Shown here piece by piece: positions 22,983 to 30,986 of a DNA stretch of 34,021 bases. The DNA is from JBDSRX01 sp039929105 (GTDB lineage: Bacteria; Patescibacteriota; Dojkabacteria; J137), in the NCBI GenBank assembly GCA_039929105.1, contig JBDSRX010000010.1:1-34021 (forward strand). Direction: 5' to 3'. The position numbers and the translations under genes were made by a program. Within the stretch, counting starts at the first letter, position 1. The number at the start of each line of letters is the position of its first letter. The notes beneath the pieces are model-generated. The model searched no databases and had not been told where the DNA came from. It saw nothing but the letters and a program-made list of their open reading frames with translations.

Positions 22983-24107
22983 TCAAGAAGTCTTCTCGTA
23001 AACAATCAGATGGTCAAACTTCCCACCAAAGTCATCCAAAGTCTTTTCTTTACCATCTAAAGACCAAGGGTCATTAATTTTATATGAATTCCCCTCTTTC
23101 TTTGTAACTACTACCCAGTGTTGAATATTTGTAAAAGGAACACTATTAAACCCAATAATTACAGAATTACCTTTTTCTAATTCGTAATCTAATCTCTTAA
23201 ATGTTTTTTCGTAAAAGAATGCTCCTACAAGCCGAATTCCTTTTACATAATTAGGTACTGCGTACCATTTGATATCACACTTTTCTGCATAACCTTGATT
23301 ATCATTATTTGTTAAGAAAGTATTTAGTTTATCTGGATTAGTATCGTATCCAAAAGACTTTAATAACATCACAACTGAAGTTACAGCACAACCTGCTGTT
23401 GCTATTGTTTGGTTATCACAACCACCTAACATTTTATTACCCCATAAATCGTCTCTTTGTGAAGTTAGAGGCACATCTACTATTGCTTGCTTGGTGCTCT
23501 CCCCATTTCCAGATTCTTTTATTTCACGAGTTTGTATATTGATGGTATATCTTTGGGCTGGGTAAACTAGATTATTTTCAAATTCAATTTCATTATTACT
23601 TTTCCATTTAAAGTAAGTTTCTCCTCCATAACCTAGGCTTGGATTTAAGTACTTTTCTAATTTCTTATCGTCTGGTTCTACATTTTTATTAATTGCAGTG
23701 TCTATATCGTATACCCAAATTTGGAAAGGATATGTCTTTATATAACTAAGTTTTCTAGAATCTGGACTAAATATTGGATTTGAAACAAATTTCATTCCAT
23801 CTGCTTTTCCTACAATAATAGGACTTGAACCATCTGCATCTGTAATCCAAATCTTATTCGACTTCATCCCATAATCTTCTGCAGTTACAAAAGATAGATG
23901 TCTTTGGTCTCCAGAAATAGTATTTAGGTTCTCAAAAAGGATTTCATTAGATGTAAGTAAGTCTTTTGGCTGTGCAATAAATATTGGATTGCTTTCTATA
24001 TTTCGGGTAGAATTTATTAATAAAAGCGTAATTACAACTAATCCTATTAGAAGAATAATTGGTATAAATAATATTCTTTTTTTAACCATTTTCATTTCTG
24101 TATTCAT
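22983..24107 (-). CDS. Membrane-anchored C39-like cysteine peptidase with N-terminal propeller-like region
   Basis: 374 residues. One anchor helix (about 11-31) follows a basic start. Residues about 60-195 hold TolB/WD-like repeat phrases (NKIWITDADGSSPIIVG, NPIFSPDSRKLSYIK, QIWVYDIDT), suggesting two or three beta-propeller blades, too few for a full ring. A papain-like peptidase C39_2 domain occupies about 210-370, with candidate Cys240 (AGCAVTSVVMLLK), His330 (QHWVVVTKK) and Asp346 (INDPWS). It should act outside the membrane; the substrate is unknown. A -10-like TATCAT lies 7 nt before the ATG. Confidence 0.83.
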   Translation of the reverse strand: MNTEMKMVKKRILFIPIILLIGLVVITLLLINSTRNIESNPIFIAQPKDLLTSNEILFENLNTISGDQRHLSFVTAEDYGMKSNKIWITDADGSSPIIVGKADGMKFVSNPIFSPDSRKLSYIKTYPFQIWVYDIDTAINKNVEPDDKKLEKYLNPSLGYGGETYFKWKSNNEIEFENNLVYPAQRYTINIQTREIKESGNGESTKQAIVDVPLTSQRDDLWGNKMLGGCDNQTIATAGCAVTSVVMLLKSFGYDTNPDKLNTFLTNNDNQGYAEKCDIKWYAVPNYVKGIRLVGAFFYEKTFKRLDYELEKGNSVIIGFNSVPFTNIQHWVVVTKKEGNSYKINDPWSLDGKEKTLDDFGGKFDHLIVYEKTS

Positions 24108-24209
24108 ACTTAGAATGATATCAAAAAAATGAATTAAGCGCTTATCAAAACTATAGCAGATTGTAGTGCAAATTTACTTATGTTAGATTTAGGCAGTTAA
24201 ATTAAACCT

Positions 24210-24752
24210 ATGATTTTATCAGACAAAACAATAAAAGAGCGACTTAAAAAAGGTGATTTAGTAATTACTCCTTTAGGAAAGAACTCTATCCAACCCGCAT
24301 CTGTAGATTGTACTCTTGGAGCAAACTTCTTAGTAATTGACGATATTTTAATGGATGTTATTAAAATGGATTCTCCTATTAAATATAGAGAAGTAAATTC
24401 TGAAACAATAACTATTCCTGCGAACTCTTTTGTTTTAGCAACAACTGAGGAATATATTAAACTTCCATCAGACTTAACAGCATTTGTTGAAGGTAGAAGT
24501 TCTATTGGAAGAATGGGATTATTTATTCAAAATGCTGGTTGGGTTGATCCAGGATTTGAAGGGAAGATTACTTTAGAACTTTACAACGCAAACTCTTTAC
24601 CAATAAAGCTTCAAGCTGGAAGGAGAATTGGACAATTTGTAATTTGTGAAATGACTACAAAAGCGGATGAGCCTTATAATGGAAAATACCAAGGTCAGAA
24701 TAAGACTATTGGAAGTAGAGTTTATAAAGATGTTGAGGTGAAGAAGAAGTAG
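24210..24752 (+). CDS. dcd: dCTP deaminase
   Basis: 180 residues, trimeric beta-barrel family shared with dUTPase. Landmarks are QPASVDCTLG (28-37), VEGRSSIGRMGL (93-104), NAGWVDPGFEGKITLELYN (108-126) with the likely catalytic Glu123, and AGRRIGQFV. It converts dCTP to dUTP, or directly to dUMP if it is the bifunctional form, which the sequence alone does not settle. The product feeds ThyX, encoded by the convergent gene ending 2 nt away. No Shine-Dalgarno; TAAATT stands 6 nt before the ATG. Confidence 0.93.
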   Translation: MILSDKTIKERLKKGDLVITPLGKNSIQPASVDCTLGANFLVIDDILMDVIKMDSPIKYREVNSETITIPANSFVLATTEEYIKLPSDLTAFVEGRSSIGRMGLFIQNAGWVDPGFEGKITLELYNANSLPIKLQAGRRIGQFVICEMTTKADEPYNGKYQGQNKTIGSRVYKDVEVKKK

Positions 24753-24754
24753 AA

Positions 24755-26671
24755 TTAAGTCCTACTTGCAAAAGATATTGGGTTGTTAGGATCTGGCATT
24801 CTTCTATTACCTAGGAAATTCCTCATATATGGGTTCGAAGCTTTGTTTAATTTATTTAATTCTTCAACCATATTTGCATATGCAAAGTCAGCACCATCAG
24901 TTGTTCTTCTAGCAATCATATATGCAGCTTGTGTATCTGGACCACTCATCATTAAAGTTGTCTGATGACCAAGAGGTAATACTTTGATAATAAGATTTCT
25001 TCTTACTTCATCAGAAGCTCCCATTTCTTTCAATTTGTTGTTTAATGCCCTAATCTTTCTATAAAGTTCTATAAAATCTTCATTCCATTCTGCTCTGAAC
25101 TCCTTTAAATATTCTGCATTGTTCATTTGAAAATTATCATTAAATCCATCATCTAGTATTGCATCAATATCCTTGGTTTCTAATATAGCCATAAATCTTG
25201 CCCAAGCTCTATGCCTATTCAAATCTCTTAGAGCTGACATTGCTCCTTCGATAATCCATATTTTATGTGAACGTACATCTCCAATTGTGTGCATTAAATT
25301 ATGATGATCATGTGATTCGAATATAATGTCTCCAATCTTTTCTTTGTAATGAACTGGTAATAAATGTAAAAAGCTTTTTAATTCTAATAGATCTATGTTT
25401 GGATAAAGCGTAAGAATATATTCAAATGCAACTGAATCATCCCCTAGATCTTTTATTAAACTTACTTTGTTTTTAACAGCTAGTTTTGGTTCTAGTTCTC
25501 TGCTATTAAGTACAGCATCAAAACCCGGAACTTCATTTAAATAAGTTTTTAATTTTTCCAAAGCTTCTTCTATTGTAAATTTCCCTTCACTGTAACTGAG
25601 TAATCCTGCATCTACCATCTGAGGGGCTAACTTTTCCTTCACTTCTTTGTTACTTCCAATCTTAAGCATCATATCAATATCTTTAGCAATATTATTCTGC
25701 TCAGTATAAGGAGATTCATGTAACTGAGTAATCATATCTTTCCAAACTCTAACAGAACCAACTAGAAAGAACTTTGTTTTTGCCCCCATTGGAATTAATT
25801 GTCTAATAACATCAAACGTTCTTGCTAATAAAAGATTGTCATCAACTTTAATTTTAGTTCCTTGGAATCTATTATATTCCGCAATTACTTCTGCATTATC
25901 TTCAGCAAATTTAGAGTGCACCGCAAGTACTCTTTCTTTCCATTTTTTAAAGTTATCTTCTTCAAATGTTTGAATTTCTGTCACAAGTGAATTTATTTCA
26001 TCTACTTGCTCTGGAGTTAGTCCTAAATCTTCAGAATATTCTAATGATGGGACTACAAATATAATTTCACCATATCGAGTCGAATATTCTTGACCATCAC
26101 CTATACTCTCATCGTTAAACATGTCTAATGCTGTGAATATTGAGACATTATCAATACCCATTGCGATAATGGCCATACCCGCAACTGATGCATGACCATA
26201 TTTTACAAAGAAGTTTGTTAGTTTCTTTCCTGTATCAACGTTGTCATCAAGAATTTGCTTTGCTATATCCGCATACTTATCTGGACTTCTTGAAGTTCTA
26301 GAACCTACCCAAGCAACAAAATTAGCCACAGAAATCTTTTTGTTGAATTCAAAGTAATTAATTTCATGATTAATTTCAGTACCTGTGCTTAAATTTTTTA
26401 ATTTAAAGATTCTTATACCTGTTTCATCAGGGGATGTTGCAGTTAGCTCATATTTTTCTCCAGTTTCTTCATTTGTAAGTTCTAGAGGAGCAAGGTTTTC
26501 TCCTGTTTCATTTACATAAGCTCTTACTGAAACTAAATAAATTTTTCCTTTTTCTGTATCTTTTATCTTTATAGGACCTGATGTTTCGTTCGGCTCGATA
26601 AGCTCAAATCCTTTTGGAAGTGATTGAAGTATATTTAATCTTAATTGTTCTAGATTTGTGATTTCTTCCAT
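24755..26671 (-). CDS. thyX: Flavin-dependent thymidylate synthase with two fused ThyX domains
   Basis: 638 residues, more than twice the length of ordinary ThyX (about 220-260). Each half carries part of the active site. Half 1 (about 110-335) has GHAS (159-162), EYSTRY (195-200) in place of the NExSxRY end of the ThyX motif, and an IRQLIPMGAKT...VGSVRVW block (289-310). The RHR before it is replaced by NDE (186-188). Half 2 (about 405-625) has NRHRAWARFM (485-494), keeping RHR but losing SxR, and a decayed IKVLPLGHQTT block. The two halves therefore complement one another. ThyX makes dTMP from dUMP using FAD, NADPH and methylene-tetrahydrofolate. Next to dcd. Confidence 0.88.
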   Translation of the reverse strand: MEEITNLEQLRLNILQSLPKGFELIEPNETSGPIKIKDTEKGKIYLVSVRAYVNETGENLAPLELTNEETGEKYELTATSPDETGIRIFKLKNLSTGTEINHEINYFEFNKKISVANFVAWVGSRTSRSPDKYADIAKQILDDNVDTGKKLTNFFVKYGHASVAGMAIIAMGIDNVSIFTALDMFNDESIGDGQEYSTRYGEIIFVVPSLEYSEDLGLTPEQVDEINSLVTEIQTFEEDNFKKWKERVLAVHSKFAEDNAEVIAEYNRFQGTKIKVDDNLLLARTFDVIRQLIPMGAKTKFFLVGSVRVWKDMITQLHESPYTEQNNIAKDIDMMLKIGSNKEVKEKLAPQMVDAGLLSYSEGKFTIEEALEKLKTYLNEVPGFDAVLNSRELEPKLAVKNKVSLIKDLGDDSVAFEYILTLYPNIDLLELKSFLHLLPVHYKEKIGDIIFESHDHHNLMHTIGDVRSHKIWIIEGAMSALRDLNRHRAWARFMAILETKDIDAILDDGFNDNFQMNNAEYLKEFRAEWNEDFIELYRKIRALNNKLKEMGASDEVRRNLIIKVLPLGHQTTLMMSGPDTQAAYMIARRTTDGADFAYANMVEELNKLNKASNPYMRNFLGNRRMPDPNNPISFASRT

Positions 26672-26720
26672 ACGTTCTTCATCCTACCAGAAACTTTTGG
26701 AACACAAATGTATCAAAAAA

Positions 26721-27332
26721 CTATGGGAGTTGAAGTTTTAGTTTGGAAAGTAATAGAGTGAAGAAATTTGCCAAAAGAGCTCCTAGAATAATTCCTCCAA
26801 GAACATCGAGAATATAGTGTGCGCCAAGATAAACGCGAGATGCAACGACTAAAGTTGCTATTAAAAATATTGTGAATTTCCATAACCTGCTTGGTCTAAA
26901 GATTTTTACTATAAAGAATGCTAAGAAGAAAGCAAACGTTGAATGACCACTTGGAAAACTAAAAGCTAATGGTAAGTTATTTCCAAGGTAAACAATTGAC
27001 TCATTATTAGTAAATGGTCTAGGTCTTTGAATTATTATTTGAAGAAGATTTACGATTAATGATTGTGCAACTGTTAACGCTAAGAATAAAATTAATTTAT
27101 AAATACTTTTAGATTTATAGTAAATATAAACGCCAATAGCTATAACAGAAATTACTATTGTGTATGTAGTAATTAAATTAAAAAATCCAGTTACTATTTC
27201 TGAATTAAGAAAGTTATAAAACTTTAAAGAAACATCTTGATCTAGAGTTGCAATTGAGGGAATTTTGGTTGCAAAAGCAACAGCTATAAATAGGAATGAT
27301 AATATTAGTACTTTTTTATTTTCTTTATTCAT
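26721..27332 (-). CDS. PAP2-family membrane phosphatase
   Basis: 203 residues with about six membrane helices. The three phosphatase motifs are IIIQRPRPF (100-107), FPSGHS (126-131) and SRVYLGAHYILD (165-176), with catalytic His130 and His172 and Asp176. The Lys of the first motif (K-x6-RP) is Gln here. Family members remove phosphate from lipid phosphates such as undecaprenyl diphosphate or phosphatidic acid at the outer face of the membrane. Undecaprenyl diphosphate recycling is plausible but not provable. It follows the 118-residue unknown gene by 2 nt, in one operon. Confidence 0.9.
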   Translation of the reverse strand: MNKENKKVLILSFLFIAVAFATKIPSIATLDQDVSLKFYNFLNSEIVTGFFNLITTYTIVISVIAIGVYIYYKSKSIYKLILFLALTVAQSLIVNLLQIIIQRPRPFTNNESIVYLGNNLPLAFSFPSGHSTFAFFLAFFIVKIFRPSRLWKFTIFLIATLVVASRVYLGAHYILDVLGGIILGALLANFFTLLLSKLKLQLP

Positions 27333-27334
27333 AA

Positions 27335-27691
27335 TTAACCTTCATCCATTGTAAGGTCTAAATCTGTTGAAACAGTAAATCCGTATTGTGTTAATGCAGA
27401 TAAAATTTTATCTTGAACATCAAAGCCTCCACTTTTATTGTAAAGACCTCCTTCAATAGCAATGTTTATTACTGTTCTTAGTTTATCTAAAAGAGTTTCA
27501 AAATTATTTTTATCAAATGGAATTTCCATACCACCTTCTTGAAACCAACCCTCTTCGATATACTCTGAAGAATCGAAGAAAATATATAATGAATTATTGT
27601 CTATCATGCTTATTTCTATATTTCCCCACATAGTCTCAACTTGAATATCCATATCTTGAGGTAAAACAAAAGATGTTTCTACTTCTGCCAT
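27335..27691 (-). CDS. Small soluble protein, unknown
   Basis: 118 residues, acidic, no membrane segment. It shows an N-terminal run of beta strands (VETSFVLPQDMDIQVETMWGNIEISMI), a central helix (NNFETLLDKLRTVINIAIEGG) and a helix-strand end (QDKILSALTQYGFTVSTDLDLT). No family recognised. It is translated just ahead of the PAP2 phosphatase with a 2-nt gap. Upstream lies tRNA-Gly on the same strand. Confidence 0.7.
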   Translation of the reverse strand: MAEVETSFVLPQDMDIQVETMWGNIEISMIDNNSLYIFFDSSEYIEEGWFQEGGMEIPFDKNNFETLLDKLRTVINIAIEGGLYNKSGGFDVQDKILSALTQYGFTVSTDLDLTMDEG

Positions 27692-27774
27692 AATGAAGAG
27701 TAATAAAATATATTATTACTAAATAATTTACCAAATCAAAGGAAGAATAAATATACTTTATAGTAATTTTAATT

Positions 27775-27845
27775 AGCGGTATACGAGGTTCGAACTCGTG
27801 CCGTATCCTTGGGAAGGATACATACTACCACTGTACTAATACCGC
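27775..27845 (-). tRNA. tRNA-Gly (anticodon CCC)
   Basis: Minus-strand reading: acceptor GCGGTAT and ATACCGC, D-arm GTAC...GTAT, anticodon stem TATCC/GGATA with loop TTCCCAA giving anticodon CCC (reads GGG), and T-arm ACGAG TTCGAAC CTCGT. The discriminator is U at 27775. CCA is not encoded. Confidence 0.95.
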
Positions 27846-28092
27846 GAAGTATTGACCACGATACTGTAGTTCGGACTTCCTTTGAAGAGTATCCGCTCAC
27901 CTTACATATACCCCACGGGGCATAAGAATCAGTGGACCATAAATTTCGTGTTGAAGTTTTTAATAAACAGCATCGCGATCAATATAATTATATGTCTGAA
28001 AGTCTATCTCGTCAATGTAGCTTAATATTTATCGAGTTGATTTATATACCAATTTCATTTAAAGTTCAGTATATATTTTTTAATTCTAACAA

Positions 28093-28686
28093 ATGGCAGA
28101 AGAGACAAAAATGGAAGCTGATGCTCCAAAGACTCCTGTTGCAGAGACTAAAACATCAACTACAACTGTTAAGAAATCAGATAGTAAAAAAATGATTATT
28201 GTTATTGTAGTGCTATTGTTATTATGCTGCTGTTGTTCAATTATCGTTGGAGCAATTTATTTATATAAAAGAGGCGCACAAAATGATGGATATTATACTC
28301 CAGGATTTTTCAATTCAGTTCCAGATACTGGATCAACTGGAAATACTGGTAGTACTGACGATCTATATTCAACTACTCTCCCATCTGGATTCCCATCTGA
28401 TGTTCCAATTTACCCAGGTGCAAGAATTGTATTTGGTGTAAAAAACGATACTGACAGTTACTCAGCAAGTTTATCTTCAACTGCAGCTGCTGGAGCAGTC
28501 CAAGACTATTACAAGAATGAAATTGTAAAGAAAGGCTGGACTATTGAAAACGAGGGTAATATCTTCGGATATGTAATTACAGCTTCTAAAGGAGATAGAG
28601 AACTTAATGTTGTTGTACTTGAAGTAAAAGATACTGACGGAAAACCTGTTCAATCTATTACACTAGCTGTCCAACCTAAGAACTAG
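28093..28686 (+). CDS. Single-pass membrane protein with Cys-rich helix, unknown
   Basis: 197 residues. The cytosolic N-terminus is Ala/Thr/Lys/Glu-rich and probably disordered (about 1-33). One membrane helix (about 34-57) contains four cysteines in a row (LLLLCCCCSII). Outside is a Gly/Thr/Ser linker and then a globular domain (about 95-197) with LPSGFPSDVPIYPGARIVFG, AVQDYYKNEIVKKGWTIENEG and a final beta-strand pair. The YPGA...Y....GW pattern occurs in small bacterial outer-face domains of unknown role. It is monocistronic, with a clean terminator after the stop. Confidence 0.78.
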   Translation: MAEETKMEADAPKTPVAETKTSTTTVKKSDSKKMIIVIVVLLLLCCCCSIIVGAIYLYKRGAQNDGYYTPGFFNSVPDTGSTGNTGSTDDLYSTTLPSGFPSDVPIYPGARIVFGVKNDTDSYSASLSSTAAAGAVQDYYKNEIVKKGWTIENEGNIFGYVITASKGDRELNVVVLEVKDTDGKPVQSITLAVQPKN

Positions 28687-28704
28687 ATAATGAAGTAATG
28701 TGAG

Positions 28705-28728
28705 GCGACCGCAAGGTCGCATTTTTTA
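28705..28728 (+). terminator. Intrinsic terminator
   Basis: GCGACC (28705-28710), GCAA loop, GGTCGC (28715-28720), then ATTTTTTATT. It lies 18 nt after the stop of the Cys-rich membrane protein gene. Confidence 0.85.
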
Positions 28729-28742
28729 TTTAATAATTGCTT

Positions 28743-28833
28743 GTCATTACGAGGAATCCCGATTCATCGGGATGACGTAGTAATCCCATCATTCTTGTAA
28801 CTTATGGGATTGCGACGCTTCGCTCGCAATGAC
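28743..28833. repeat. MITE/REP-like element with terminal inverted repeats and inner palindromes
   Basis: Outer arms GTCATTACGAG (28743-28753) and CTCGCAATGAC (28823-28833) pair at all but one position. Inside are ATCCCGAT/ATCGGGAT (28756-28773), AATCCCAT/ATGGGATT (28782-28811) and GCGA/TCGC around GCTTCG. The whole can fold as a branched hairpin. The wording is that of dispersed intergenic repeats, and a related GTCATTGCGAGG piece is at about 3907 in this window. A separate CCCTCC/GGAGGG hairpin follows at 28873-28890. No gene lies in 28729-28949. Confidence 0.6.
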
Positions 28834-28949
28834 CTCACAGTTATTTAACTGCCACACAAATGAGAATAGTAACCCTCCAATTAAGGAGGGCTAAATGATG
28901 ACATACGGTGGTAAGGTCAATATATGGAAAAGGCCGTGTTACGTCCTAA

Positions 28950-29315
28950 TTACTTCTCAAGGTCACTTGGTTCTAAGAAAAGGTCATCTCCTTTTAATCT
29001 GAAAACAAACTCCATTCCACAAACAGGGCAAATCCCATAAACAACTTTTGTTGGATAAAGTTTTAAGTCTGCTTTAATTTGATCTAAATCTGCCTTTACA
29101 ACTCCTTCAATAGTATTGGTTTCTGGTTCAACTGCATTTTCACATTCCGAACATATAAACTTTCCATCAACTAATTTAATCCAAGTTTCTGGAATATCAT
29201 CATTGTTAGCACCAACCGCTGCATGAGTATGTTCATCGTGAGGCACAATTGCAATATCAGATTTGGGAGCAGTATCGATTTCAGTTACTTCTTCCGGGTT
29301 TTTATCATCGTTCAT
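28950..29315 (-). CDS. Small acidic zinc-ribbon-like protein
   Basis: 121 residues. After a disordered acidic N-terminus (1-45), CSEC (in KFICSECENA) and CPVC (in YGICPVCGMEF) form two CxxC pairs about 40 residues apart, as in zinc ribbons. A helix (KADLDQIKADLKLYP) lies between them. No enzymatic motif. Such proteins often bind nucleic acid or a protein partner, but there is nothing specific here. TTAAAT stands 7 nt before the ATG. Confidence 0.72.
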   Translation of the reverse strand: MNDDKNPEEVTEIDTAPKSDIAIVPHDEHTHAAVGANNDDIPETWIKLVDGKFICSECENAVEPETNTIEGVVKADLDQIKADLKLYPTKVVYGICPVCGMEFVFRLKGDDLFLEPSDLEK

Positions 29316-29400
29316 ATTATAGATTTAATATTTATGCTTACTATTCTATCATAAATTTGTCATAATAATTTAGCTACTTTATTGAATTAACGATTACTGT

Positions 29401-30360
29401 ATGTCCATCTGGGATAATAAAATTATAAAAGACAGCATAAGTTTAGATTTCGAACCAATGCATTTAGATGAGGCTCAAACACCTGTTGATGTTATAGATG
29501 AGGGTGTTCCAATACATTTAAAAAGAGAAGATTTAAATCCAACAGGTTCTTGGAAAGATAGAGGAACTGCTTATAAAATTAATAAGTTAAAGCAAGATAG
29601 TGTGAAAGAAGGAGTTTTATTTTCTTCTGGAAACGCTTTAATTAGCTTTTTACAATATTGCACTCTATATCCCGAGTTTAAGTTAGATTGTGTCGTATCT
29701 GAAGCCATAGCTCCAAATAAGCTTAATTTAATTAAGACTTTAATGGCGGATACTCAGCATGAACTTAATATTGCGTTTAATCCTAAAAAAACTGCAATTG
29801 AAATTTCTGCAGAAAAAAGTATCCCTAATATGAGAATATCTTTAGATAACGATATTGTAAAAGGGTATTGGTCTTTAGGAATTGAGCTTGGTAAAACAGT
29901 TAAAGGTTTTAAAGAATTTAAAGAAGGAACTGTAAATAAAGATATTGCTATATTTGTACCTGCTTCCTCTGGAACTGCAGCAGTGGGAATGACTGAGGGA
30001 TTATTTTTAGAATTAGAAAAAGAATATTTAATGCCAAGAATTATTGTTTGTCAAACTAGACAAGTCCATCCATTTGTAAGTAAAGACGAAATGACGGGTG
30101 GAGAGATTTCTTTAGCAGATGCTATTGTAGATACAGTTGGTTTAAGAGAAGAACAAATAAATAAGATAGTAAAAGAAACTAATGGGTTAACATTAGCTAT
30201 TTCAAACGATGAAATTGAAAAGGCAAAATCTTATTTAGAAGAAAGATCGGAAGGAAGTGAAGAAGTTTCTTATACCTCTCTACTTTCACTTGCAGGTTAT
30301 TTAAAGATAAAAGAGAATATTAATCTTAAAAGGGTGATTTGTATTTTTTCTGGTAGATAA
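29401..30360 (+). CDS. Threonine-synthase-like PLP enzyme (fold type II)
   Basis: 319 residues. The cofactor lysine is Lys52 in REDLNPTGSWKDRGTAYKI. A phosphate/substrate loop SSGNALISFLQY (about 74-85) and the Gly-rich PASSGTAAVGMTEG segment (about 187-200) are in the places expected for fold type II enzymes. The best match by wording is threonine synthase or a related dehydratase, but it is short (relatives are 350-400 or more). No other threonine-pathway gene is visible nearby, so the substrate is open. Confidence 0.8.
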   Translation: MSIWDNKIIKDSISLDFEPMHLDEAQTPVDVIDEGVPIHLKREDLNPTGSWKDRGTAYKINKLKQDSVKEGVLFSSGNALISFLQYCTLYPEFKLDCVVSEAIAPNKLNLIKTLMADTQHELNIAFNPKKTAIEISAEKSIPNMRISLDNDIVKGYWSLGIELGKTVKGFKEFKEGTVNKDIAIFVPASSGTAAVGMTEGLFLELEKEYLMPRIIVCQTRQVHPFVSKDEMTGGEISLADAIVDTVGLREEQINKIVKETNGLTLAISNDEIEKAKSYLEERSEGSEEVSYTSLLSLAGYLKIKENINLKRVICIFSGR

Positions 30361-30389
30361 CCATAATGAATAAATGAAAGGATGAAAAT

Positions 30390-30439
30390 AATGAAGAAAT
30401 TAGAATCACATTATTGTTATTTATTTAATTTCTTTCATT
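30390..30439. repeat. Hairpin between two rightward genes
   Basis: AATGAAGAAATTA (30390-30402) pairs with TAATTTCTTTCATT (30426-30439) with one extra T; the loop is 23 nt. It lies in the 104-nt gap between the PLP enzyme and the methyltransferase, 25 nt before the latter's ATG. There is no T-run directly after it, so a processing or regulatory hairpin is as likely as a terminator. Confidence 0.4.
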
Positions 30440-30464
30440 ACTTTAATTATTTTAATTTAATTCT

Positions 30465-30986
30465 ATGAATATTGGTCTTATCGGTTTATTAATCTGCCAA
30501 ATTCTTTTGGTCGTATTTGCTGTGTTTTTGATAGTTTCTTGGATAAATCAAACTCCTTTCTACCCTTCTTCTGTTAAGAAGTTAGATAAGCTTATTAAAG
30601 ATGGTGAGATTAAATTACCAGAGGATGTTAAGTTCGTCGACATAGGTTCTGGAGATGGAAGATTTGTTGTTTGGGCTGCCAGACAAGGATATTCAGCCGA
30701 CGGACTTGAATACAATCCATTTTTAACTCTGTTGAGTAAATTTAGACTTTTTATTGGAGGATTATCTGGAAAGGGTAAAGTTTTGAATAAAAATTTTAAT
30801 AAGCACGACTTTAGTAACTACAATGTTGCATACATTTATATTTTTTCTGAACACATGGATAAGATTAAGGAAAAGCTTTTCTCTGAAATGAAACCCGGAA
30901 GTATGGTAATATCTAATACCTTCAAATTTAAAGGTGTAGAACCAGATAAAGTTGTTGGAAGATTTAATATTTATACGATAAAGTAA
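30465..30986 (+). CDS. Membrane-anchored FAM173/ATPSCKMT-like methyltransferase
   Basis: 173 residues. An N-terminal membrane helix (about 4-26) is followed by TPFYPSSVKKLDKLI and SAM motif I VDIGSGDGRFVVWAARQGY (58-76), with acidic Glu82 (GLEYNPFLTLLSKFR). A later YIYIFSEHMDKIKEKLFSEMKPGSMVISNTF block gives the remaining strands. The order of membrane anchor, P.PSS and DIGSGDGR...G.E.NP.L resembles the FAM173 family. Its eukaryotic members methylate a lysine on the ATP synthase c subunit and related mitochondrial proteins. A lysine target in the membrane is inference. The stop shares one base with the next start (TAATG). Confidence 0.82.
   Translation: MNIGLIGLLICQILLVVFAVFLIVSWINQTPFYPSSVKKLDKLIKDGEIKLPEDVKFVDIGSGDGRFVVWAARQGYSADGLEYNPFLTLLSKFRLFIGGLSGKGKVLNKNFNKHDFSNYNVAYIYIFSEHMDKIKEKLFSEMKPGSMVISNTFKFKGVEPDKVVGRFNIYTIK

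Noticed and set aside
24755..26671. Two separate thyX genes joined by a sequencing error
   Set aside because: The frame is continuous, the linker is in keeping, and the two halves have complementary rather than duplicated motifs, so a true fusion is likelier.
27932..28195. Open frame upstream of and overlapping the Cys-rich membrane protein
   Set aside because: Its second half is the out-of-frame reading of the real gene start at 28093 and it ends in Leu/Gln runs created by that overlap.
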